NCBI GenBank assembly: GCA_003427395.1
Contig: BFEA01000166.1
Span: forward strand, 1,155,688 to 1,178,931
Direction: 5' to 3'
DNA: 23,244 nt
Source of the DNA: Chara braunii
Taxonomy: Eukaryota > Streptophyta > Charophyceae > Charales > Characeae
The notes beneath the pieces are model-generated. The model was not told where the DNA came from. It was given only the letters and a program-made list of their open reading frames with translations, and searched no databases. Below, piece after piece: positions 1-8,859 of the stretch. Made by a program: the position numbers and the translations under genes. Within the stretch, counting starts at the first letter, position 1. Each line of letters starts with the position of its first letter.

Positions 1-1
1 C

Positions 2-23
2 TTTTTTTTTTTTTTTTTTTTTT
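2..23. repeat. poly-T tract
   Basis: A run of 22 T at the very start of the window. It could be the reverse of a poly-A tail belonging to a retrotransposed element lying further left. Nothing else supports that because the window begins here. Confidence 0.9.
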
Positions 24-30
24 AGATTTT

Positions 31-465
31 CCGTTGGCTTATGCCAACGGTCGAGCTACGTTCGTGGGCTCACCCACGAATTGTTGAAATACAGATCCGA
101 GTTCGATCCCTGTTGGGATCGAAAAAAATTCGGACCATTTATCGATTTATGTGTGTCATTCTTGCGCAGGGCCTTGCTGGATCTCGCGCGCTTGATCTGG
201 GCCGCGCGATCTCTACGATCGGACGGCCAGATCAGACCGTGCTGGCACCAAAAACAACAATGACCAGCTCCAAAAGGAGCCAACTCAGTGGTGTTTACGG
301 TTTTTCATATTCGATCCCGATATCTTCCGGGTGAGAGTCGACTGTTGTAACCTAGTGGGCTAACTCCTATCACGACAGTGATAGGAGCAACTCTTCTCTA
401 AGAAGAGCTCGCCTAGTTGCTATCCCCCCTATCTGTGGCCTTTCAGGCTCTACCAGCCTGAGGCC
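31..465. repeat. cluster of short perfect hairpins with 3-5 base loops
   Basis: Separate stem-loops seen directly: 31-50 (8-bp stem, loop TTAT), 61-80 (8-bp, loop CTCA), 104-121 (7-bp, loop TGTT), 267-280 (5-bp, loop AAAA), 364-387 (10-bp, loop GACA), 391-407 (7-bp, loop CTA) and 437-465 (GGCC plus 7-bp stem, loop CTACC, with a TT bulge). Stem sequences are unrelated to each other, so this is repetition of structure, not of sequence. No coding frame with recognisable content overlaps it. Function is unknown. Possibilities are the folded end of a structured transcript or a foldback-rich mobile element. The hairpins are certain; their meaning is not. Confidence 0.75.
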
Positions 466-560
466 TCGCATGCTCCTCCCACGTGTGGCCTAGCAGGCCT
501 GCCCCGGCTGTGGCCTACCGTCTTACCCCGCCTATGGCCTGCTGGCTTACCTGCCCGTGG
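435..560 (+). repeat. degenerate ~25-bp repeat with TGTGGCCT core
   Basis: The core TGTGGCCT or TATGGCCT recurs at about 435, 484, 509 and 533, the last three spaced 24-25 bases, each followed by a pyrimidine-rich GCC/ACC stretch. A minus-strand open frame covers 450-686 but has no recognised domain and reads the repeat as HxRG-type motifs. I treat it as a by-product of the repeat. Confidence 0.45.
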
Positions 561-1060
561 ATCTCCCATATCGGTTAGCCGCGTGACCGGCGACTTGATT
601 GGACGTCTAGCCGGGTAGACCCCGGCATCAACCTTTTGGCCCCCAGGTTCGAAGTCAAGCCCCGCGGCCTTAGGAAATAAAAACAAAACTTTTTATTCCT
701 TCTGCGTCGCGATCCTATACCCGGCGCAACCCTCTTTTTAGCTCATTTAGGCCCTGAATCGCGCGACTGCTAAGTAGGATAGGTTTAATTTTAGCATCTG
801 CACATTCCTGCGGCTTCGTCAAAAGCGTAGCATTGTCATTCACATCCCTTACCCCCGGACGTCACACGCGTCCGGACTAAAGTCTGAAAACTCTTAGTTC
901 CTTAGTCATAGGTCAGGTCTGAATAAACATTTTGGCAAACATTAGTCTCATCAAGTCCTTCAATTCAACGAAAAGGTCAGACAGCGTCCGACGTTGAAAA
1001 ACCCCGGCAAATACCCTTGTCAGGGTTTTTGCCCCGACACCGGGACTGAGACGACATCCC
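466..1060. other. non-coding stretch with two further hairpins
   Basis: No gene seen. It contains a 7-bp perfect hairpin at 855-875 (CCGGACG stem, 7-base loop) and a 12-position stem with one mismatch at 1006-1033 (GGCAAATACCCT against AGGGTTTTTGCC, loop TGTC). The rest is unclassified, moderately GC-rich sequence. Confidence 0.5.
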
Positions 1061-1786
1061 ATCATACATCACACATGTGAGAGGAGGAGGAGGGACTGCT
1101 CACAAGAAGAAAGGTCCCTCCTTGTGCACACACATGAGGACCACAGACGAGAGATGGAAGGGAGCGAGAGACGAATATGGAGGTAAGTCGCAATAGCGAA
1201 GTCCAAAAATAGTTTTTTGTCGATGTCCAATCATTGTCTATCTTGGAAATGTCGAATCAGATCTTGGGCGCCATGCCCATGGTAACCTCTGCCTATATCC
1301 TCCGCCTATAACCACTCTCACTCTCGTACCTGAAGAAGAAGAAGAAAAGGAAGGAGAAAAAGAAGAACAAAAAGAAAAAGAAGATGAAGGAGGAAAGGAG
1401 GAGGAGAGATGGAGGGCGAGAAGGGAGAAAAAAATGTCACCCTCCTCGCTGCCTCACCTACAGGTACCGTCGTTGTACTAACCACCGTGGTTGCACTGTG
1501 CAGGTACTGCGGGGAGATCCCAGCTATGGCGCCAGGTAAGCTCGCCACCGCAGGTATCGCCTCTATCTCTCACTCTCGCCTATGCCGCTTAGTCCAACCT
1601 TGCAGCGCCGCGCTCAAAATAGTGCAGCTTCCTTCCAGCAGCGTGTCGCTCAATAAGTGAGTTACCCGAACTGTCCCTGGCCCAACCGCTGCCCTGCTAT
1701 GTGTAGCGCTGGGCGGCTAGACCTACTTGGTGCTGGCCTTAGAAACGACCCAACTCGTCTGGGTCCCTACCGGACGTCCAGACCGA
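1061..1786. other. gene-free region with purine-rich block
   Basis: Positions 1325-1440 are a GA-rich block of AAG and GGAGG runs. Between about 1460 and 1560 the hexamer CAGGTA occurs four times (in ACAGGTACC, GCAGGTACT, CCAGGTAAG and GCAGGTATC contexts). An 83-residue plus-strand frame (1409-1660) starts in the purine block but shows no domain. No gene is called. Confidence 0.4.
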
Positions 1787-2060
1787 AACGGTATCGGTAC
1801 CGTTGAGTCAAGCGCCAAAACGCGTCTGGTTTCGGAAGGGCCTCGTGCCTCTGTACCTGGCCCAAGGCGTTGCCTTGGGGTCTACAAGTTCGAAACGCCA
1901 TCTGCACAAACAAGGGACAAGGCAATTGTAAGTAAATAAATAAACAAATAAATATTGTCGCCTTTATGTGAAATTTGCGGTTTGGGGGCCGCCGTGGGCG
2001 TCCAGGGCGCATGTCTGATGGCATGCGGCCTGGGGGGCCCTCAGCAACCGTCGGGCCCCT
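1787..2060. repeat. second hairpin cluster
   Basis: Perfect stem-loops at 1787-1804 (AACGGTA stem, loop TCGG) and 1861-1879 (CCCAAGGC stem, loop GTT), and a 12-bp stem with one mismatch at 2002-2033 (CCAGGGCGCATG, 8-base loop). GGGGCCC/GGGCCCC pairs follow at about 2034-2060. They resemble the cluster at 31-465 in architecture but not in sequence. Confidence 0.65.
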
Positions 2061-2339
2061 TAAAATGGGCCCGTGTGCAGGCGCAGCATATAACAGCCCC
2101 CCCTCCTGATGAAGTCAAGCCAGGTCGAGGGTGAAGCTGACGATCGGCATGTGAAACCTGAACGCGGGTGCAATGTGGAGCCGAAGATACCGGCTTGCCT
2201 TGCATCTTGTGTTCGTAGCGTGCAAAAACATCCGGAGCTGTTAGTTGGAGTTCCGCACGGGTCAACCAACGGTCAACTTTGTGGGTGTCAGTGCAGTACA
2301 AGCCCGTTCTTTCTTATTAACGACTCAGAAAGATTCAGT

Positions 2340-2940
2340 CTTTGTAGTATAGGGTTCCGGTGAGGTTCATCCTATTCACACACACTTGAGTCTAAGACTG
2401 ACTAACGACACGCAAGAAGTAGAAAATCACATTGCTATTTTTTTTTCCACATCTTACTTACCCTCAGATAGTCTGATCACCAAACGAGTAGTTGGAAGGC
2501 TTCTGCATGAGTCATCCTATTACTTGTTTAAAGAATGGACTACTCATTACCCAAGAAAGTAGTAGGGAGACTATTGTTAGGGTAATCATATTACTTGCTT
2601 GATTATGCACTGACTTACGAAGTATGATACTCCTATAAGAATATCCTAAGCACTCGTTTTTTGTCCAAACTAACAAGTTCTGAGATCGGTTGACCTCGGG
2701 AGGACAATAGGATGCCCTTGTGAGGATCATCCTATTGCATTCATGAAGTAGACCGTGCATTTAGTCACTTGATGGTAGGGAGGTTTTGTGTGGGTCGCCT
2801 ATTATTCACTCACATCGTTACTAACCTCTGAGAGAATGTTAAAATTCAGATTTTTCTAAATAATGACTAAAGCAAGTAGTGAGTGCTCTGGTAGGAACCT
2901 CTCAATTATTTGTTTTAAGTCATTAGAAGGATACTTCTTT
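2340..2940 (+). repeat. degenerate interspersed repeat with TCATCCTATT core
   Basis: A block of about 45 bases, roughly GTAGGGAGG-N-TGTGAGG followed by TCATCCTATT and then a T-rich tail, recurs with many substitutions near 2345, 2490, 2560, 2700, 2775 and 2890. Spacing is irregular, about 65-140 bases. One copy forms a perfect 10-bp inverted repeat, CAATAGGATG at 2705-2714 and CATCCTATTG at 2728-2737, because the core is repeated there in opposite orientation. There is no coding signal. Confidence 0.5.
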
Positions 2941-4260
2941 ACGAGTTATCCGGCTACTTGGGACGAATCTTGTACATCGTTCTTACTAATCGTTTGCATT
3001 TGCAATGAATGTAATTGGAAAAATGGTTGAGTACTCGTATGCGATTTACTCGACTGTCTGTTTGATTAACAGATTGTTTGGAGTTGATCAAGTAGCAAAG
3101 GATTCATGTCTAAATCAATCTACTACTTGTGCGCGTCAGGACAAATACGAAGAGAAAAGGAAATGAACAATGTTCTTGTTGGAGCAAGGCTTCATATATC
3201 CAGAAAAGAACAAAGAAGTAAGTTAAGATCGCAGGAAAAAGGATGCTAGGAATAATAAGAATCTCCTCGTAGTCCATTTTCATTCATGGTTTTCCAAAAG
3301 GAAAGCTTTATCGTCAACTGAGTGAATCTCAACTACATAAGCACCAACGGGCAATATTTATTCCAATAGAAAACAGACGAGATGACTGAAAGTGGAATAA
3401 ATATGGTTTTCCTTGAAAATGACCTAGGACACAGACATGAAACACCTTGATGGAAATAAGAGAGTGGCATACGAATTCAGTTAGAGAAGGTTTGTAAGAA
3501 TAAAGCTAGGGATTGAACCTTGGGATGTCGATCCCAGAGTTCACAGGCAAGATCCAAGGGTTTGACCCTTAGATATCAATAAGTGGGAAACAATTGGGGA
3601 TGTTGAATCTTTGTTGACCTATGTGTTCAGTTCCATGTTTGGTCTACTGCAGTTAAAGGAGAGGGTCTGTAAAAAAGACTCAATTTTCTGTTATCTTTCG
3701 ATAACAGGTCGGTTATTACCGATCCAACTTTTCCCCATTGACTTGATACCCACATCTATAGTTAAACCCTGTGGTCAGTAAACATGTTACATGTGGTCAT
3801 TGCGTGAATGGTCATGGTCACTCTCAAGGGTCCTTTGATGAAATGTGAGGGGGTTGGGCTTACGTCTTAGGAAAGATAGAGTTGTCATACATGGTTTGGG
3901 AAGTGAGAGACAAGGTCAATAGTGTGGATTGATGGTTGACGTCATTAGTGCATGACATGTGGATTGTCTTTGCATATTTTGTGCATGTCTCTCGTGTGCG
4001 TGGTTTTGGATTGAACTAGACTTGATCTGTTGGAGAGTCTCGAACACACTACACTTGTGAAAGTGGAAAGGGTTCTTTACGGTAATACCCCCATATTCAT
4101 ATTTGACTTATGTAACCTTTATATTGTTTGATATTCATTTAAGTTGTAATATGTTAAGTAAGATAGAATGCCCTTGGTAGTAAGAAGGTTTTGATTGGTA
4201 CTTTGATCGTTTTGTCAGGACAATAATACATTTGAAACGCAAAGGCGAAAATAAACAGCC
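2941..4260. other. AT-rich gene-free stretch with scattered hairpins
   Basis: No gene, tRNA or microsatellite is recognised. Short perfect hairpins occur near 3524-3540 (GGGAT/ATCCC, loop GTCG) and at 3688-3707 (CTGTTATC stem, loop TTTC). An adjoining 7-bp stem with one G-T pair follows at 3707-3724 (loop TATT). A B-box-like GGTTCAATCCC on the minus strand near 3508 has no A-box partner. Confidence 0.4.
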
Positions 4261-5430
4261 TTGTAAAAGTTCGACCTGAATATCTAGAAGTTCAGGATAG
4301 GGAAATCACATCCTAAACCTGACTTGACTAACGGGTCGGTCTTAGGCGTCTTACCGCGCGTACCGCATTCCTATGCTGCGATGATCAAGCAAACGCCCTC
4401 AGCTGACCTACCGCTACAAAGGCATGTAAAAACCTTTGCATGTGGGTCGGTAGCTCATCAGGGATACGCCTACCTAAGGGTGGTGACAACCCCTTGGCTA
4501 GAGGTAAGTTGTACCTCACGGTATCCCGACCTGTCGTAAGGTGTCGTGAGAGGTATAGTCGGCGCACACGGTCGAAATGGTGACTAGTTCTTTCTCACTC
4601 TAGAAAAATCCTGCGTGACATGATCGTGAGGCTCAACGCTCCCAACAGGGTGTGAGACTGCCACATGCGACAACGCATTGTGGACGAACCGGGGCGGGGA
4701 TAAGGGAATGCCAAAATGAGTTTGGAGTGGGTTATTGGGGTGGGATTATGTCCTCGGAGAAGTCAGGGCTGCGGCGGTTCCCGCTTGCAGACACGTGACC
4801 TAAGCAGGGAGAAAGGGTGACAGGGTGCGTATACACCTTCCGGCCCCTCCCCTTTGTCTGACCTGCTGGTTGAATGCAGGTTTGAGCTGCCACCCTTGGC
4901 TGCCGGTGAGAGCGCTTGCTGATGCCAAATATCTCCCTGATCTTGAGACGCTTTTCTATCTTACTGGTGCTTTTCGAATCCTTGTCTGACCGATTTGCTT
5001 GCCGTTGCTAGTCCGAGTTCCGCCTGGCCTTGGGTAAGTTAGGGGAAGGACGGTAAGACTGCTTCAATGGGTGTTGCGCCGTCTGAACCTAGGGCCCCGA
5101 GTCTCTTGGGGCCTGTAGTAGATTGGCTGGGCCTGGCGTCCGAAGTTCCCGTTCGACAAGGCTCGTCTGATTCCACTTCCACCAGGGCTGGGCAACCTAT
5201 CAGCCCTGGTGCCTATCACTGCTGTTCGATCCAAGTTACCTGCCCATTGGTAGGGTAATGGCCCTGAGTGCTAGTCACACTGAGGTAGGATAGTGGGATA
5301 GGGGGTGCGCTAGGAGTATTGAGGTGAGGATGGGTTGGGAGGTGGTCTCATATTCCAGGACACCCACGACCTACTGCTCCAGGTGATCACTGTGCACTCA
5401 GTGACTGGCCTCTACAACACCATGGACTTC
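4261..5430. other. unclassified GC-richer block ending at a long A tract
   Basis: No coding region is supported. Perfect inverted repeats include 5180-5211 (CACCAGGGCTG stem, 10-base loop) and a 6-bp stem at about 5390-5407. Because the block runs into an 87-base A-rich tract, it could be the body of a retrotransposed element or retrocopy. No target duplication or reverse transcriptase segment was found to prove it. Confidence 0.35.
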
Positions 5431-5443
5431 AAAAAAAAAAAGG

Positions 5444-5517
<74 letters not shown>
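5431..5517 (+). repeat. 87-base poly-A tract
   Basis: Eleven A, then GG, then 74 consecutive A. It sits about 20 bases before the left end of a foldback element. It may be a retroposon tail or an expanded homopolymer, and its exact length in an assembly is unreliable. The Lys-rich and Phe-rich frames read through it are not genes. Confidence 0.9.
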
Positions 5518-5518
<1 letters not shown>

Positions 5519-5536
5519 CAACCAGACCGGTGGCCC

Positions 5537-5708
5537 CCAGGGGCGAGGTCCCACTAGGGAAGAGGATCGGATAAAGCTCCTGAATCTGGGCTTGTTTTCA
5601 GCAGAGATGCACAAAAGCAGTTCAATCTCATTTTTCTGTACCTTTGCACAAACCCGCCCAGATTCAGGTGTTCAATCCAATCCTCTTTGCTAGTGGGACC
5701 GTGCCCCA
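5537..5708. mobile_element. foldback/MITE family GGCGAGGTCCCACTAG, copy 1
   Basis: An inverted-repeat element of about 170 bp. The left arm begins GGGGCGAGGTCCCACTAG (5540 onward) and the right arm is its inverse, ending in CTAGTGGGACCGTGCCCC at about 5705. Arms pair over about 50 bases including CTGAATCTGGGC (5579-5590) with GCCCAGATTCAG (5658-5669). The central 65 bases (GCAGAGATGCA, then AAAGCAGTTC) are conserved with the copy at 9136-9310, so it is a true family and not a chance palindrome. No clear target duplication and no coding capacity. The superfamily is undetermined. Confidence 0.75.
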
Positions 5709-5805
5709 GAATGGAAGGGGCTTGTGTAGTTCAAAAAAAAAAAGAAAAAAAGGGGAGGAGTCACAAAAATGAGTTATAATTTCCCAAAAAAAAAAAGAAA
5801 AAAAA

Positions 5806-5944
5806 GAGTCATAATTGCGCCATGAACCAAGATGCAGTTTCGAATTGCAATTTGGGCAATGTATACAACCCAGCTTTCTGGTCAGGTAGGGTGCCTCAAG
5901 TGTAATTGGAAACTGTATCTTGCCCCATAGTGCAATTATAGCTC
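5806..5944. mobile_element. 139-bp foldback element
   Basis: Imperfect inverted repeat: the left arm 5806-5857 (GAGTCATAATTGCGCCATGA onward) matches the inverse of the right arm 5893-5944 (ending TAGTGCAATTATAGCTC) at roughly three quarters of positions. The spacer is about 35 bases. A-rich sequence lies on the left and T-rich on the right, so the pairing potential continues outward. It is unrelated to the neighbouring GGCGAGGTCC family. Probably a MITE-like sequence; no target duplication was identified. Confidence 0.6.
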
Positions 5945-5952
5945 GTTTTTTT

Positions 5953-5971
5953 GTAACTTCACTGAAGTTAC
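5953..5971. repeat. 19-bp palindrome GTAACTTCA-C-TGAAGTTAC
   Basis: A perfect 9-bp inverted repeat around a single central C, immediately beyond the right arm of the foldback at 5806-5944. It could be a protein-binding dyad or part of that element's flank. No function can be assigned. Confidence 0.7.
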
Positions 5972-6386
5972 CCCTAAAAAAAATTGAATGATAGGGGCGA
6001 TGAGGCAGGTCAGCCCCGTAAGAGTACACAGGCTTGCTTCGGGCCAACCACCGACGGCACAGAAATCGCGCACAGACAGATCTTGGTTTGTCACAGGGTA
6101 ATGTATCAGGGGGCCGGCTGACTGGATCAGCAAAGGTAGATAGGAAAAGGGTGGGGGTCCTCACACCGAGGACAATGGAAGTGCTTGCAATGCAGGACCT
6201 GATATCCTGCAAATCTGGTTGTAATATCTGTTGTTGCACTCTGGACTTGGTCTCCAACAGGTGAAGCTCCCCACCAATGAAAAGGAGCCACCCTCCCCAC
6301 GAGGCTCTAACCCTGGTTGCCTGCTCGAGGGTGTTTCCTCCCCTCCCCTTCCCCCCCCCCTTCCCCCCCCAAAGAAAAGATAAAAT

Positions 6387-6499
6387 GAGCAGTACCCGCA
6401 CCATTTTTTTGTAAGCTCCCGTCTTCTTGCAAAGAGCTGGGGGCGCGTCCCACTAGCAAAAAGACGGGAGCTTGCAAAAAAATGGTGTGGGTACTGCTC
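6387..6499. mobile_element. foldback with 37-bp near-perfect arms
   Basis: Left arm 6387-6423 and right arm 6463-6499 are inverse copies over 37 bases with two differences, both transitions that would leave G-T pairs. Pairing continues inward (GTCTTCTTGC against GCAAAAAGAC), leaving a 25-base loop. The loop contains the start of a GGCGCGTCCCACTAG end, so this palindrome and copy 2 of the GGCGAGGTCC family are interlocked, which suggests nested insertion or gene-conversion-like rearrangement. Confidence 0.7.
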
Positions 6500-6597
6500 T
6501 TTTTCCCTTTTTTTGGGCAGACCAGTGGCGATGCTCTGCATATTCCAGCGAACACGTCCAAATCCAATCCTCTTTGCTAGTGCGACTTCGCCCCTGC
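6438..6597. mobile_element. GGCGAGGTCCCACTAG family, copy 2 (divergent interior)
   Basis: Left end GGGGGCGCGTCCCACTAGC near 6438 and inverse right end GCTAGTGCGACTTCGCCCC ending near 6597. About 20 bases at each end match copies 1 and 3, including CCAATCCTCTTTGCTAGTG. The interior differs and contains the right arm of the palindrome at 6387-6499. It may be a deleted or rearranged derivative. Confidence 0.55.
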
Positions 6598-7322
6598 TTT
6601 GTTGTTCAGAAACCGTTCCCACTGTTGTTATCTGTCCGAAACAAAGCAGCCGCCATAGCTCCTATAAACACAGTGGAGTTCGAGCTTTTGGAAAGACTTG
6701 GGGAGCCTGGGGTAGGAAGGCATCATGCTTAGGATAGGGGAAGGCGGGATATAGCATCTTAATGGAAGGGCAGTTCGCTGCCCGTAGAATCTGCGGGATG
6801 AGGCACAGATGGGGGATGACTGGATATGCATGGACCCCACCTGTGCCTGGGTCGTCCTTAAGATTAGAGTTAGGGCAGTGTCTGCACGAAGACGTTCAGG
6901 TTAGCCCGGTAAGCGTTGGCTCAGATCACGACTTGTGATCTGAGCGTTAGCATAGGTCATGGTACAATGGTGCCATCCCGAGGTGACTTCCCCTCGGTCC
7001 TCACAATCCCTCTGACCTCTCAATGACGAGTACTACGATCACCTCCTGAGGCCTGACCACCACCCTCTACTACACGCTGGAGAAAAAAAAGAAAAAAAAA
7101 AGAAGGCAAAGAAACTAACAGTGGGGGAGAGGTCCTCCTTTCCTGCATTCTCCACGTTCCACCTTTGATTATGAAGATCAATGGCCAGAAACAAAGAAAC
7201 ACAGAATGTGGGACCTTGCCCCAAGGTTTACAATAATGGGACTTGATCGATACTCATACTGGAACTTTCTCTAGTGAATTCTGCAGGTTATATATGCATA
7301 CACTCAGTATATATCAATACTA
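6598..7322. other. gene-free stretch with an 11-bp perfect hairpin
   Basis: The only strong structure is the stem-loop 6919-6945: GCTCAGATCAC paired with GTGATCTGAGC around GACTT. A plus-strand frame at about 6637-6730 reads as ordinary-looking protein but has no start, no recognised domain and no supported splice sites. No gene is called. Confidence 0.4.
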
Positions 7323-8181
7323 AGGGCCTCGCTGCACTACGCATGAAACTTGACGTTTCAAGAGTGTGGCATGGCTGCATGAACTCTTGACACGGGATGC
7401 CCAAAACCTATTCGAGAGTTGTCAGACTCACTCTAAAACATGTCGAGAATGAGTCATCGCTGCACTAACTAAAGAAAGGCACTCTTGATCTTTCTTTTCA
7501 AGTGCTGTCAGAGGTCGCTCCCGAGTGTCAAGAACGCCAGCCTCATTTTTTTCAAGGGAGGTTGATAGGACCCTACACGCCCCATTGTTTTTCGAGAGTT
7601 TAGCTGGAGTCTGGGTGGGCAAACCTTCGTAGTCCTTCCTAACGTTCAAGAGTTCAAGAGTTTATGTGGAGAAAAAATTCGGGAGTACTCCCGAACGTCC
7701 GAAGACGTGAAAATCGATTCGGGAGTGCGCTTCGCCACATTGCACTCCCAACTCGGGGTGTTCTCCGATTTGGAGGCCAGGAGGCGCACTTCAGACAGAG
7801 ACTGTCCAGCACTGTCCGGCATGTGCCGACGAAAACTGTGAGGAGAATGCTTGTCTGCGCACGAGTTCTCCGTTCGAAACACAGGCCTCCGCGAGAGGTC
7901 TCCCGAAAATGGCCTTTTACAGGCGGGAGGCTCAAGCGATTTCGGGAGTGCTCTCGGGAGGCACATTCTGACAGCTCCCGAATTCAATCTGACACACTGA
8001 ACTCGAGAGCTGGTGTGGCGACGCTGCACTCCCGAAAATGGCCAAGTCGGGAGTAGTGTGGCGAGGCCCTCAGCATAAGTGCATCCACAACTGCTCTATC
8101 CGGCATTTCAAGACAGAGTCTGACAACTGTTGAACGACGGTTGAACTTTTTCAGGAGTCTAGTGTAGTGCAGCGAGGCCCT
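7323..8181. mobile_element. 859-bp non-autonomous DNA transposon, hAT-like
   Basis: Perfect 18-bp terminal inverted repeats: AGGGCCTCGCTGCACTAC at 7323-7340 and its inverse at 8164-8181. Flanking octamers CAATACTA (7315-7322) and ATATACTA (8182-8189) agree at the last six positions, consistent with a decayed 8-bp target duplication. An 8-bp duplication and an AGGG start are typical of hAT elements (family knowledge). The interior has many TTCRRGAGT motifs in both orientations: mainly TCAAGAGT/TCGAGAGT forms in the left half and TCGGGAGT forms in the right half. One pair makes the palindrome TTCGGGAGTACTCCCGAA at 7678-7695. Such repeats commonly bind the transposase. The overlapping open frames on both strands (about 130 residues) show no transposase features. 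A further end-like sequence, GTAGTGTGGCGAGGCCCT, lies at 8056-8073. Confidence 0.7.
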
Positions 8182-8272
8182 ATATACTATATATATCGTC
8201 AAACAGAGCTGCCGTCAAACAGAGTCTAGTGTAATGCAGCTAGGCCCTATATATATCGTCAAACAGAGCTGC
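8157..8272 (+). repeat. tandem duplication of the transposon's right end and adjacent repeat
   Basis: About 55 bases are present twice (8157-8212 and 8219-8272): GTCTAGTGTAGTGCAGCGAG and then GGCCCTATATA, followed by TCGTCAAACAGAGCTGCC. The second copy has two substitutions in the terminal-repeat part. The duplication therefore spans the junction between the hAT-like element and the TA-flanked repeat family, and happened after the two were already adjacent. Confidence 0.65.
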
Positions 8273-8439
8273 CCGTAAATCGTAGGCAGAGAGGGACTGA
8301 TCAGGAGGGTCGTATATGTATATATATCGTCAAACAGAGCTGCCCGGCAAAAGGTAGGCAGGGAGGGAGAAGAGGACAAGAAACGAGGGGCTGTGACAAA
8401 CTGTGTTGTCGGAGTTTCACCGACTCATCCGGAGGCTGA
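8256..8439 (+). repeat. TA-embedded repeat family R, two copies
   Basis: Copies start at TCGTCAAACAGAGCTGCCCG. The one at 8256-8312 is internally deleted. The one at 8327-8439 is full length, with GGCAGGGAGGGAGAAGAGGA, ACGAGGGGCTGTGACAAACT and GTCGGAGTTTCACCGACTCA segments and the terminal GGAGGCTGA. TA-rich sequence flanks both. A 5' fragment of the family is at 8196-8213. Other copies are at 15881-16146 and 22491-22859. There is no coding capacity. Confidence 0.75.
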
Positions 8440-8544
8440 GCCCTATACATATATATATCCATGTATAGACACGCAGTACACTCAGTGACTCAGCAATTAG
8501 CCCTGTGGGGTTCGTTCTATATTTGTGCTGAGCTGGGCGAACGC

Positions 8545-8580
8545 CACACAACCTGGCCGTAATAGCGGCCAGGTTATGTG
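8545..8580. repeat. stem-loop with AACCTGGCCG core
   Basis: AACCTGGCCG at 8550-8559 pairs perfectly with CGGCCAGGTT at 8566-8575 around TAATAG. Pairing continues past one mismatch to CACA/TGTG. The same core returns as the exact palindrome AACCTGGCCAGGTT at 8702-8715. Confidence 0.75.
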
Positions 8581-8613
8581 TGTGTACACATTTTTTTTTT
8601 TCTTGTGACTCAA

Positions 8614-8742
8614 GTGCTGTGTTGACACTGGATTGAAAGACTAGGCCCAGGTGTGGTAGGGGCAGGACGTTCTGGTCCTATGCTCACACTTGGAAAGCAT
8701 CAACCTGGCCAGGTTCGTACTTTCCTAGCGTAAACACAGCAC
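8614..8742. mobile_element. 129-bp putative foldback element
   Basis: Terminal 10-bp perfect inverted repeat GTGCTGTGTT (8614-8623) and AACACAGCAC (8733-8742), with looser pairing for about 15 more bases. It contains the palindrome AACCTGGCCAGGTT (8702-8715). No target duplication is evident, so mobility is only suggested by structure. Confidence 0.4.
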
Positions 8743-8859
8743 CACTCCAGCCTGGGCCCTTAGCATGAACTTAGCACGGACATATCACCAGCGGACTTGG
8801 TCCTCGCTGACCAAAACGCGGTCAACGAACACCGAACCTCCCGCGTCACTTCACCCGCG

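Noticed and set aside
450-686. 78-codon minus-strand frame resembling a basic repeat protein
   Set aside because: The pattern follows the degenerate 25-bp DNA repeat; no domain or start context supports it.
3500-3560. Possible tRNA on the minus strand from a B-box-like GGTTCAATCCC
   Set aside because: No A-box at the right distance and no cloverleaf pairing.
4430-4520. A-box-like TAGCTCATCAGGG on the plus strand, possible tRNA
   Set aside because: No B-box follows within tRNA distance and no stems form.
5664-6404. 246-codon minus-strand open frame
   Set aside because: It runs across two foldback elements and A-rich tracts and shows no recognised domain; openness is explained by few stop triplets in those sequences.
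6637-6730. Plus-strand segment reading KAAAIAPINTVEFELLERL, possible exon
   Set aside because: The peptide looks natural but has no known homology that I recognise, no start codon, and only weak splice-site candidates.
7646-8056. Overlapping frames of about 130 codons on both strands inside the hAT-like element, possible transposase fragment
   Set aside because: No transposase motifs; both strands are open because of the GC-rich TTCGGGAGT repeats.
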